64,000 nt of DNA. Origin: Coptis chinensis. Taxonomy: Eukaryota > Streptophyta > Magnoliopsida > Ranunculales > Ranunculaceae. Below, piece by piece: positions 25,011 through 35,619 of the stretch. The stretch lies in the NCBI GenBank assembly GCA_015680905.1, contig CM027385.1, positions 18,792,501-18,856,500 of the forward strand, read 5' to 3'. How positions within the stretch are numbered: the stretch's first letter is position 1; the number at the start of each line of letters is the position of its first letter. Under the pieces are notes generated by a model, which ran no database searches, had not been told where the DNA came from, and was given only the letters and a program-made list of their open reading frames with translations. The position numbers were made by a program, and so were the translations under genes.

Positions 25011-26322
25011 TGTAAATTATTTAGCGGCTGATATTATGCCTTATAATTGGTCAAGAAATGAACGTAAGAAGTTCTTGGCCAGAGTTAAGTTATACTACTG
25101 GGATGAGCCATACCTTTTTAAGTATTGTGTGTATCAGATTATTCGTCATTGCATTCCCCAGTGGGAATATAATGAAGTCCTATCGTTCTGCCATGACAAA
25201 GAGTGTGGTGGCCATTTTAGTGGAATGAAAACAGCCGCTAAAGTTATTCAATGTGGATTTTATTGGCCTACCCTTTTTAAGGATGCCCAAGTGCATTGCA
25301 AGACGTGTATTCGTTGCCAACAACTTGGGCGAATCACGAAGCGTAATATGATGCCATTAAATCCAATCTTGATAGTAGAAATTTTTGACGTTTGGGGCAT
25401 TGATTTCATAGGTCCCTTCCCTGTTTCCCACGGTTTCATTTATATTATAGTTGTCGTGGACTACGTGTCTAAATGGATAGAGGCCATGGCTTGCCGTAGC
25501 AATGACCATAAGACAGTGGTATTTTTTTTATTAAGGAGTATATTTCCTATCGTTTTGGCATTCCTAAAGCCATCATTAGTGATGGTGGAACAAATTTTTG
25601 CAACAGAGTTGTTGCATCCCTAGTGAAAAAGTATGGAGTTACACACAAAGTAGCAACTCCTTATCATCCACAAACTAGCGGACAAGTAGAAGTTTCTAAT
25701 AGGGAAATCAAAAAGATTTTAGAAACAACTATAAATCCTGATAGGAAAGATCGGGTCGCGTCTATCGGATGCCTTATGGGCGTATAGAACTGCTTTCAAA
25801 ACTCCTATAGGTATGTCTCCCTTTAGACTTGTATTTGGGAAACCTTGTCGTTTACCCGTTGAAATAGAGCACCGTGCTCTGTGGGCTATAAAAAGTCTTA
25901 ACTTCAATATTGATGAGGCGGGTGTAAAACGCAAATTGCAATTGAATGAGATTGAAGAAATCCGTAGCAATTCTTACGATCTCGCGAAGGATTATAAAGC
26001 TAACATGAAACGTGTTCATGATAAGAAAATCTTCTTGTAAAGTTTGTGGTTGGTCAAATGGTTTTGCTTTATAACTCCCGCCTACATATTTTCCCGGAAA
26101 CTAAAACCCGTTAGTCCGGTCCTTTTTAAGTTCTCAAGTCACCCTTACGGGGCAATCACCTTGGTAAATCCTAAGGAAAACAGTACCTTTCAAGTCAATG
26201 GCCAACGGTTAAAACATTTTCACGAGCTTCTGTCCCCTAATATAGAGGAAGTCCTTTTACAGGACCCTGTAAATGAGGACTGCCATTTGTCTTTTGGTGT
26301 ACTTCCTTTCACTTCCATATAG
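25011..26322 (+). pseudogene. Athila A integrase and C-terminal tail
   Basis: The zinc-binding HHCC module reads '[13 protein letters not shown]...' through '[11 protein letters not shown]'. In the DDE core, '[11 protein letters not shown]' gives the first Asp, a frameshifted '[11 protein letters not shown]' the second and '[12 protein letters not shown]' the Glu, all retained. Frameshifts lie near 25530 and 25745. 'FRLVFGKPCRLPVEIEHRA' (25819-25880) and the final 'NGQRLKHFHE' block are typical of Athila C-termini. No chromodomain is present, as expected for this lineage. Confidence 0.85.
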
Positions 26323-27355
26323 TGGTAAGTGCACCATTCAGGTAACCGGGCCCTCCCTATGGAGTGTGTGGCTATAAGTACCGAATCTTAAGTCCACGTT
26401 TCACATAATTCACGTCTCCAACTTTTGCATGTGTTCTCGGTTTTTGAGTCATGTTCCTCTATGGGGTGAATTATGTATTTATTGTTTTTTGTTTTTCTTA
26501 TAATAAACTAATAATAAAAAATAATAAAATAATAATAATAATAATAATAAAAATAAAAATAAAAATTCTAAAACCATAGAAATAGCAATCCAACAAGTCT
26601 TGGGAATCTGACTTTAAACGACCCACGGTTAAAACAAGTTTTGTGTTTAAAATTTTTTTTGGCGGTGGGCAGTCGATCTTTCCATCCGGATTGCTCGAAC
26701 TTTTCCATTGTGTTGCTTAGGCCCGTTAGTCGTAGTTCATTCGGGTTGACATTATCTATAACATAGATTCCCTTCGTTCGCCTAACTTACGTCACTCACG
26801 CACTTCGAGGCATTTTCCACCTTCTTATACGTCACCCATGGTTGGAATTGAGTGTTTTAGGGATCATTGGATTGGAAATTCTCTACTGATCATTTCCATA
26901 ACTCATTGGCCAAAATAGGACCAGTAACAAAGCGGAAAATTGAATTTGAAATTGCGCGAAATATCGGAAAAGTTCGGAATTCGAATTGGGCTTGGGCCCA
27001 AACCGCGCGCACGTCTGTGCGTCTCCTTCCTTCCCAAAAACGCACAGTTTGTTTCCTTCTCCAATCCCGCCGGTTACCAAAAGTTAAAACAAAACTTAAA
27101 CACCAAAATAAAAAAAAAAATAACACAAAAACACACCTATCTACACCACGCCCATTGTAACCAACAACCCGAGTCCTCTCAAACAAAATTTCCACACCAC
27201 CGAAAACAGCCACCAATTCAAGCTTCCAACCTGCCACCGTACCCACCATCGCCACCACCAGTGTTTTAGGTTGTTTTACATCAAACTCGCCTCCTCCACC
27301 GTCTACAAAACCATTGGTTGTTTCAAAAACTTCAATGGCGCTACGATGAAGAATT
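26323..27355 (+). other. Athila A spacer after pol, with AAT microsatellite
   Basis: There is no protein-coding signal. It holds a TAA/AAT-type microsatellite with A-rich tail at about 26505-26570, a GC-rich patch 'ccgcgcgcacgtctgtgcgtc' at ~27001-27022 and a C/A-rich leader (27130-27300). The layout resembles the leaders before gag and before the second env-like region. Confidence 0.55.
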
Positions 27356-28496
27356 TTGCCGGAACAAGCATTTAGGCCCGACCGTTTCGCGCCATTCTAC
27401 GCGGCGGTGATGATTAGAAGGGATTGGAATGGACTCTGGTACTCGACTGAGGAGTTCTACCACTTTGATTTGGTAGAACAGTTTTATAAGAAGCGAGAAT
27501 TGGAGGGGGATAGAATTTTCATTAAGGTAGCAGGAACGAGAAAGGAAGTAACGCGACGCCATCGGCTAAAGTCCGTTAGGCGTTACTACCGAAAAGCAAC
27601 CTAGAAAGCGACCATTCGGGAAATCGGTATCTTTGGAGTTCCTGCTTTGATGAAAGATACTGTCGGAGGGTGAATACAATACGAGTTCTCATTACGTCCG
27701 CCAGGCAACCCTGAGAACCAATCAACTGGCTGTAGCTCAGTGGATTGGTAAGAACGTCCTCGGGAAAGAAAAAGTCAACGACATCGGTCTGTAATGTCTT
27801 CACGTTCTCTGGATTTTGCAAACGAATAAGTATAATTTCTGCATCCTCGATTTAATTTTTAAGGTGATTAGAGGAGTGGGAAAGAGCATTGCGCCTCTTC
27901 CCGTATTGATCACTAAGATCATGCTCTCATTTAGAGTTGTCACAAAATCTGCCCCTATTATGATCAAGTTGCATTCAAATGCAACTATTTATGCTGAGTG
28001 CATCCAAAAGAATTGGCAGTTGTCAGAAGATGATATGGTTGAGTCAGAGGATGAAAGGGAGGATATGACATGTCTGGATGACGATGCATTAGATAGTTGT
28101 AGTTCTAATTTAGAACGTATGCAAGTGCTGCAAACTAGCTTGTGTTGCGTTTATGATAATTGTGAAGATATCCGAGATAGACAGATTGTACTTTGAAATA
28201 AACAAACGAACCTTCAGACGAGAGTTGAAATGCTCGTAAGGGGTCAGGAAGATATCTTGTCTAACATGGAGACTATCCACCAGCATCACCAAGCCCAAGA
28301 TCGCGATTACTCGGATCGAGATGGAAGCACAGCGCTTGTTACGAATAGAGATGCTACGACGCATGCCACCCGTGGAGGATTTTGTTTCAGCCGAGTCTGA
28401 GAGGCATGAGCGTCATCGCAGAAGGACAGATGGCTCAAGCCATTCTTCATCCCAGGACCAATCTCCACCTCAGGGTCCATCTTCATCACATGGCTA
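27356..28496 (+). pseudogene. Athila A env-like coding remnant 1
   Basis: After integrase, Athila elements carry an extra ORF of uncertain role, called env-like or 'putative plant transposon protein'. Here 27356-27604 includes 'FYHFDLVEQFYKKRELEGD', resembling its N-terminal pattern (an E-F-Y unit). 27816-28196 includes 'SIAPLPVLITKIMLSFRVV' and an acidic stretch, and shifted frames to 28496 give a short coiled-coil-like and Ser-rich tail. Several stops and shifts separate the parts. I see no clear signal peptide or membrane segment. Family assignment is tentative. Confidence 0.45.
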
Positions 28497-29350
28497 GGTG
28501 TTCACCATCAGTTTGTGTTCGCTGTTATGTCATTATTTTTATTGTTTTATTAGTTGGATTTTAATTCAGTTGTTAAATTTAAATATTAATGTGTTTGTTT
28601 TATGTTGTTTGGATTTAAATTTTTTTTTTAATATAATTGGTTATTTTCGAATTGTGCGTGTCTTTATCATTAATCCCACCTTCCCGAATTGTTTGCGGGT
28701 GGTAATATTTATACCGAGCATAATTCGTTATATGATCATCTTCTGTAAAGTTGTCTTGGAGTAAAGGTTGAGAATTTGGCCGATATCGGCATATCTATGA
28801 TTATGTGTGGTGGTAGCATGAAATCTAGGTGAGTTTAGAAGTTACTATTCTAAATCCAGTATAAAAGATACCAGGGTTAATATAAAATCAAAAATATGAT
28901 TTGTTTCCGTTTTCGGGTTTGGAAATTTTCTATTTCCGGAAATTGCCTTAAACAATTTGGCAACTTGCTTAAACAATTCGTTTTGGAAGCTCAGAACATA
29001 TTTAAACTTCCTTCATTCTACACTCACAACCCACACTACACCCCACCATCATCTCTCACCTTTCACTCCAAGCTTTTCCTTCTTTTTCCTTGTAAATTTC
29101 TGTTTCAAAAGACTTACGAGCTTTCACTCATACTCGGTAGAGAACACACTACCCTAGACCCTGTCGAAATTTTACTCGAGCACACACTGCGCCCTTGTTG
29201 AGCGACTTCGGCTAAACACTATAAATCCAAAACACCGCGACTCACTGCGCCTAAGTGTGGAGCGCCTCCGCCGCCTCAGAAACACGAAAAATTTCCAATT
29301 TTCTGAGGGTTGTTCTAGGATTTTTGGAGCTGCTCAAAAAAGTAGTTGAG
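28497..29350 (+). other. Athila A spacer between env-like remnants
   Basis: AT-rich non-coding sequence (28500-28900) is followed by a C/T-rich leader (28990-29110) and a GC-rich patch with CACTGCGCC twice (29185-29193, 29243-29251). No gene is supported. Confidence 0.5.
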
Positions 29351-30260
29351 ATGACATCTCCTATAGTCATACCTGAACAGTCTTTCGAGGACGTGTTGGG
29401 AACCGAGACCTATGGACATTGGTTTCAAACAGATCCCGATTAGGATGGCTTCATCTATCGGTAAGTGATGACGATTCATATTCAAAGACAACTTTATCGC
29501 TTATTTCTATGACCACGTTAGATTCTATTGTAATTAGGATGGAGAACAAGAATTCTCCGTTGTAGTCGATGACACGACACTAGAATTCAATAAATATGTG
29601 GTAGCTTTAGTTTCGGGATTACCAATACCTGATCCTGTTCACACATGGGGATATATGACCGATAATGCATACCTTTATGATTATACATATTTCCATGAGT
29701 ATTATGGGGGAGAGGTATTTCGAGTAATGGACCAGGGGCGATATAGCATTGCCCTTGGTAGCCTGTCCCTAAACGTAAGCACCACCATGTTATTCATCCT
29801 GATGAATATTTTGGGGGAATGGCAGTTCACTTCTGCAAACAGTACTACTGGTGACATTTTCCTCGCTTTAGCTGAGGGACGTCGCCGATATGACATTCCC
29901 CGAGTTTTAGTCACTAGTCTTAAGAGAGCCCAAAGCATGAGGCGTAAGTATCTTCCTATGCCTGTTTTGGTAAGCCGCATCATGCATAATTGTTTACCTG
30001 TATTTTGTGCCCAATTCACAGATTGGAAAAGGGTTGAAGTCATGAGACCCACCAATTAGGTGGTTCGCTCATTGCGAATTATGACTTGGCCGAATGGCAG
30101 GTGCAGCCTCATTTGGTCGCCCCGCACATCCCATCAGACATAATAACACTTAACAGGTTAGCATTAGTAGATGATAAATGGCGGCAAGCTTGGCAAGTTA
30201 TAATGGCCTGGCAGGATGCGAAGGAACCTCATCTCTTTGATGAGGAGGAGGATGCTTAAG
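29351..30260 (+). pseudogene. Athila A env-like coding remnant 2
   Basis: An ATG at 29351 starts 'MTSPIVIPEQSFEDVLGTE'. After a broken stretch, 29598-30059 is open for 153 residues with 'TTMLFILMNILGEWQF' and 'KYLPMPVLVSRIMHNCLPVF'. The latter resembles 'PLPVLITKIM' in remnant 1 and the conserved segment of plant transposon-protein domains. An acidic tail runs to ~30258. Its position and leader mirror remnant 1, so the region may hold a duplicated or second ORF. Function unknown. Confidence 0.42.
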
Positions 30261-32061
30261 TGGGAGATAAGGTAAGTTTTCATTCTAGTTTGTGTCTGCT
30301 TATGTCCCAAGCAATTTGATTCTTGTTAACCCCATAATGGGAGGAACTCTTATAAAGTTGCGTCAGTTTTTATATTAGTATATTTTAACCTTGTTTTGCA
30401 GATGTTCCAGAATTTCACGCGTTCCTATGGTATTTTTCTACCCTCTTTATTTAAATGCTTTGAGGACAAAGCATGCTTCTTGTTTGGGGGGGCATAGAAA
30501 CACGTGTAATTAAGGCATCTGTTAGGATATAGATATGTATAATATGCATTTGTTTTCAAGTTAAAAATTTCAAAAATATAAATAAATAAGTTTATGCTAT
30601 ACACTTAGGAATATGGGTATTGTTTTTTTCTATATGCTCTTAACAATCTAGAAGTCTCAATGTAGCTTTTGCATCGGAATAATTGTTAGAAACTTAGGTT
30701 AATATGTGGGTAATAATCTTTGCATCTATCTATAAATATATTACATGAGTATCTATGATTGTTAGTAGTAAGTTTCAAATCTAGGCTAGAGTACTTATTC
30801 TACAAATCCTGTGAGAATATAGCCTAAAGCCTTATATATGAAAACATTTGAGAAATGACACAAGGGAGAAGTAAAATCCGATAGAGAAATCACACGCCCC
30901 ACTTGTTTGATCACTATGCCATATCCTAAGCGAGAATTTAGGCCCTCTTCGGATCGATATAGCCAGAAATTCAAACCTATGAATTATTTTCCGCTAGTCG
31001 CCCCTCTGAGCCTTTCTTTAGCCTTCCATAAACCACAATTCCTTTACCCTATTACAAAAACAAAAAAAAATAAAAAATTAAACTTACCCAATCTAGAATA
31101 AGTCTGAGAATAGAATGAGTGAAGAAAGAAGAAGAGAAAAACACGTGTAAACAAAAATTAGTTAGTTGCTTTAGAAAAAAAAAAAAAAAAAAAGTTTCCA
31201 TCCAAGGAAAAGAAAAAGAAAAATATAAATAAATAAAAACTCCAAAAATATAATAAAAGAGAGTCAAAAGCCAAAGAAAAGAAAAAGAAAAATATGGCTA
31301 AGAATAAAAACAAAGTATAGAAGCAAAAGAAAATAACAAGGTTTTCTCTAAGTTACATAATGTGAAGACTCTATTATCTCAGACTTGTCCTTTTGAATAT
31401 CCATTTCCTTCCTTCTTAAACCATCTCCTAATCCCCACAACACCTAATAAAGACCTCTAGCTTAATTAGGAATAGGTTAGTGTGATAGTAAGTGGCAGAT
31501 GTGTTTGATCGACTCCGGCTTCCTTGTTTGTCATTGAGATTGTAAGGTAAAGTATGCCCACTACACACTGGAGCAGCGAAACTTGAGCGGAAAAATCAGA
31601 GTGGTTTTTGTCTTAATATTTATGTGAGGACCTACTTAAGGACGTTATTCCGAGTTTTCAGAAACGAACCTGCTAGGTATTTCATAGTATTACTCATAGT
31701 ATATATATTTGTATCATAGATGATTGATTATTATGCATATATTAGTTTAGGTTTTTGACTTGGTTATTCTTATTCATTTGCTAGTGAGATGTATAGATAG
31801 TTGAGACATGAATGAGGAAACAATAGTTTTATTTCTTAGTCGTTGTAGTATAGATGAAGTTTATGAGTACCTTCACTGGAAAACTCTCACGAGGCTATAA
31901 CTCGTCCACTAGGGAATTCCTAGTGGTTTAAGGCCTTGTTGCATATGGTCAATGCAATCACATTCAGCGAAACGAGAGTAGTTAGAACTCTATTTTTTGG
32001 TCACTTATTCTAATTTCTCATATTTGCTTGAGGACAAGCAAAATGCTGTTTGGGGGTGGTT
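30261..32061 (+). other. Athila A 3' untranslated region and polypurine tract
   Basis: Non-coding DNA ends in the polypurine tract 'tgtttgggggtggtt' (32047-32061), directly before the 3' LTR. A second purine tract 'tgtttgggggggca' lies at 30481-30494. This region is what repeats, inverted, at 1-1905 and 3237-4898. A-rich tracts occupy 31050-31340. Confidence 0.75.
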
Positions 32062-33972
32062 TGATAAGAGCCCAAAACTGTAGTTTTAACCCTGTAACAG
32101 TCATACTTTAAGACCAATTATGTGAGTAATAATTAAGAGTTAATACTGATTACGTGTTTTTATGCGTTTCAGGCTTCAAAGTCAATTATGTGTAAAAATG
32201 TGCCACTTTGATGAGATAAAGGAGAAATGGTTGGTTGCTAAGGAGTTCTGTGATTAAAGGCCAAGATTCAAGAAGACAAAGCCTTTCTAAAGCCCGGTCA
32301 AAGCTGAAAAGTCAAAGTCACCGAAACATCACACAAAGTCAGCAGAACTTCCGAAGGCCATATCTTTGGACTTAGACCACGGAATTGGGTCTACCTTATG
32401 TCAAAACGACCGGCTCGGAAAGATCTTTCCAATGGTCCAAGCCTTGGCCCAATCAGAGGAGCAGAAGTGGACGAAAAGTCTGTCGAAGCCAACTGCAGCT
32501 GAAGAGGCCTTTTTGGACTGAAAGAATTGGGTTTTGGGCCTGATTCTCTGGCCCAAAACATGGCTCCAAGCCCATGCACGATTTTTGGATCTGAAACATA
32601 TAAAAACAAAAGCTTAGCTCTTGGTTAATGGTAGCTAGTTAGACCTAAAACTATAGATAATTCTAGATCTAGTTTTCATTAAATAAAATTAAGTTTAGTT
32701 CATTTCAATTCTTGTTTTAGAATAATCTTTAGAATCATTGTTCTTCATTAGTTTGATAAATAAAATGGCTAGTTTGTCAATTTCGATTTTGTCATTTCAA
32801 TTTATAGATCTAATTTTAATTCTTGTTGAGTATCATTTCTGAGTGGTTAAATTAGATTGAAGTATTGTTAGTTAAATTAGCCCATTTAGAATTTTGGTAT
32901 GATGTTTAGTTATAATTCAATGAGAAATAATGGTTTGATGAATCAAGGCTAAAACCTTCATTAGAGGGGTTGATGAAGCCTTGATGAAAACTTAGTTGTA
33001 TAGTATAGAGTCGTTGTAGAGTCTATTCCATTCTAGGAGGTCGTGTTTCGCCATGAGAATGGGTGGACGACCTCACATGCTAGTTATAATTGGCAGAAAT
33101 GCCATGCTAATTAGGGCATCTCCAATGGGGGGTGTAAAATTACACCTCCACCTAGGCTCCACGTAGGTGCCATTAGGATTTTACACCTCTAATTGTATAG
33201 TATTGTATAGCTCATAAATATCCACACTCTATACCAATGGAAGAGTGTAAAAAATAGATTTTAAACTCGGACGCCATTGACGTCCCTTTTTAATTTAAAC
33301 CGGGGCGCCACTTGGAGTGGCGTCCGAATTAAAAAATAAAGCTTCAAACGTGTGTTGAAGAACGTCCGAAGTTTTTCAGTTAAAATGACGTTATTTTAAG
33401 TGATTAACTAATAGCGAGAGGGGGAATTCCCCACCCTCTCTATTAGCTAATACACTATTACCTACGGTTTAGCACCCCCATTGGAGAGAGTTTTTTTATA
33501 TTTGGGGTGTAAAATTTCCACTCTATACGGTTTACACCCCCCATTGGAGATGCCCTTAGGGATTAGAACGAGCAATTCTTACTGTAAGAACGTAAGAATT
33601 GGATTACAACAGTCTATGCTAGGTGATTAAGTTGGATTTGAGGTGGATTCACTTCCCCTCTAATTCTTTATCTAGATTCACATTTCAATATTCCGTAGCA
33701 TTCCGTTATTCGTAACTTGTCAATTGAATCCACCCCGTAGTATAGAATTCCCCTCGTAAATCTCTCACTAGACTTATGATTGATTAGTTGACGCGAAACC
33801 ATCGCATGCTAAAGAACTAGGAGTGGAACGAATTTGATACTCCACTCTATTTCGATAGAATTGAGAGTAGAAAACTTGATAGCAATTAGTAAAAATAAAG
33901 TTTTAGTTTACTTACGTTTTGAGTTTCATCGTTCATTTCGTAGGTAAACTATATATCTGTTTATATCTATCA
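32062..33972 (+). repeat. 3' LTR of Athila A, interrupted by a MITE
   Basis: It starts TGATAAGAGCCC after the polypurine tract and ends ...TATCTATCA. Without the MITE and its duplicated TTA it is 1,466 bases, matching the 5' LTR. Confidence 0.92.
33114..33555. mobile_element. Tourist-like MITE (PIF/Harbinger type)
   Basis: The 442-base insertion is present in the 3' LTR of Athila A and absent at the equivalent point of the 5' LTR (~19738-19741, 'aattaggga'). It has perfect 25-bp terminal inverted repeats beginning GGGCATCTCCAATGG. The 3-bp TSD TTA lies at 33111-33113 and 33556-33558. TTA duplication and a GG-start inverted repeat are typical of PIF/Harbinger MITEs. It encodes no protein. Confidence 0.92.
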
Positions 33973-34220
33973 TGAGGGTAGGTCCGATTGACAATCAAGT
34001 TTAGTACAAGAACAACTTACTCTTTCTTTATCACACAGTGAGACATAAACCTTCTCGCTCCCTTTCGAATGAATCTATAGAGGGGGAAATTCAGCCATGT
34101 TCAAGTAATTATAAATTAGAGATCATGGAGAAGATGATGGTAAGCTCATATACCCTAAATTTGTGGCCGTTTGATTATTATCACTTAAGAAGAAGAAATT
34201 ATATGCAAATCGGTTCTGGA

Positions 34221-34500
34221 TGTTAACTAATGTAATGTTAGTGTTAGAGATATGTAACTTAAGTTTTCATATGCAGAAATGGTACTGTTCGGCTCTATGT
34301 CTCCGAACAGAAGGTTTTGAGTAGTCTGCAGATGTATGTTGTAAGAAGTGACATACCATGAAAGTATGACAGTTATAGTGACATATCTACTTGTAAGTTG
34401 TACCCAATATATAAGGAACTATTTTGAGAGTGAATAGATACGAGATAGAGTGTTTTTAGAGTGAAAAACCTATCTCTTTGTCTCTACCATTAACCTAACA
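34221..34500 (+). repeat. 5' LTR of copia D
   Basis: TGTTAACTAATG to ...TAACCTAACA, 280 bases, with a TATA-like 'aatatataagg' near 34408-34418. Confidence 0.95.
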
Positions 34501-34670
34501 ATTGGTATCAGAGCTAAGATCAAAAGGAGCTAAGATCAAAGTGAGATTAAAAATCAAAGTGAGGTAGTGAAGAAAAGAGAGAAGAAAGCTAAAATTTCTA
34601 AAAATTAGCAAGGAGAAAGTAGATCTGGAAATTTTAAGAAGAAAGGTGAAAGCTTTGTGAAAGATTCTTA

Positions 34671-35619
34671 ATGGCGGGCTCAAGTAACTCAAGTTTGAAC
34701 ATTCAATAACCTTCTATTCCATTATTTGAAGGTGATAACTATGATTTTTGGTGTATAAAGATGAGAACTTTATTCATTTCTGAAGATATTTGGGATTTGG
34801 TAGAAAATGGGTATGTAGAACCAGCAACAATGGAACGGTTAACCAATACTCAAAAGGAGCAATTGAAAGATGCAAAGAACAAGGATGTTAAAGCTTTTCT
34901 CTTTATTCAACAAGGTGTAGGAGACACCATCTTTCCAAAGATTATGGGAGCAACAAAATCCAAAGATGCATGGAATATTCTTCAACAAGAGTTTCAAGGA
35001 AACACCAAGGTAAAAGAACATCAAACTTCAAACTTTAAGAAGAGAGTTTGAAAATATGAAAATGAAAGAAAATGAATCCTTAAATGATTATTCCTCTAAA
35101 TTCACTGAACTTGTGAACCAAATGAAAGCTTATGGTGAAGAAGTTAGTGATAGAAAAATTGTGCAAAAGATTTTGATGACTTTACCTCAAAAGTTTGATC
35201 CTATTATAGCTGTAATTGAGGAAACAAAAGACATTTCTGAGTTAAGTTTACAAGAATTGTTAGGCTCTTTGAAATCTTTTGAACAAAGACTTATGAGACA
35301 CTCCAAAAAATCAGTTGAGAGTGCATTTCAGTCCAAGCTGAATTTCAATTCAAGGCATGATGAAAAGAGACCGTTGAAAAGTGAAAACAAGCCGGAATCA
35401 TCAAGAGGTGGTGGTAGGCACTGGAGAGGAAGAAGTAGAGGTCAAGGTCGAGGAAGATTTGATCATGAAAGAAGGCCTAGAAGTGAAGATTCTTCATTTA
35501 ACGAAGTGTTACCATTGTAATAATAGAGGCCATATTGAGAAAAGATTGTTAGTTCAAGGGGCAACCACAATGTTACAATTGCAAGAAGTTTGGGCATGTG
35601 AAAAGAGATTGTCAATCTC
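34671..35619 (+). pseudogene. copia D gag
   Basis: The ATG at 34671 begins the copia capsid protein. A TAA at 34707 stops it after 12 codons; reading on gives 'LFEGDNYDFWCIKMRTLF', the usual copia gag opening. A frameshift near 35045 moves the middle (35056-35520, 'FTELVNQMKAYGEE', Arg/Gly-rich tail) to another frame. The CCHC knuckle 'CYNCKKFGHVKRDC' (~35568-35612) is back in the first frame. These lesions block expression. Confidence 0.85.

Larger units (their letters stand above)
18678..33972 (+). mobile_element. Athila-type Ty3/gypsy element A, complete structure
   Basis: The element spans 15,295 bases with LTRs at 18678-20151 and 32062-33972 and perfect TSDs TGAGG (18673-18677, 33973-33977). 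Order: 5' LTR, tRNA-Asp-type primer site, gag, protease, RT, RNase H, integrase, two env-like coding remnants, long 3' untranslated region, polypurine tract, 3' LTR. This order and the FMDD RT motif fit the Athila lineage. Every coding region has frameshifts or stops. The 3' LTR carries a MITE. The LTRs differ from each other by a few percent by eye. Confidence 0.93.

Noticed and set aside
27731-27760. tRNA- or SINE-like text 'tagctcagtggattgg' (A-box match)
   Set aside because: No B box or cloverleaf follows within the expected distance and no flanking duplication or A-rich tail is visible.
27356-30260. A true retroviral envelope gene
   Set aside because: No signal peptide, cleavage site or C-terminal membrane anchor could be seen. 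'Env-like' is used only by position.
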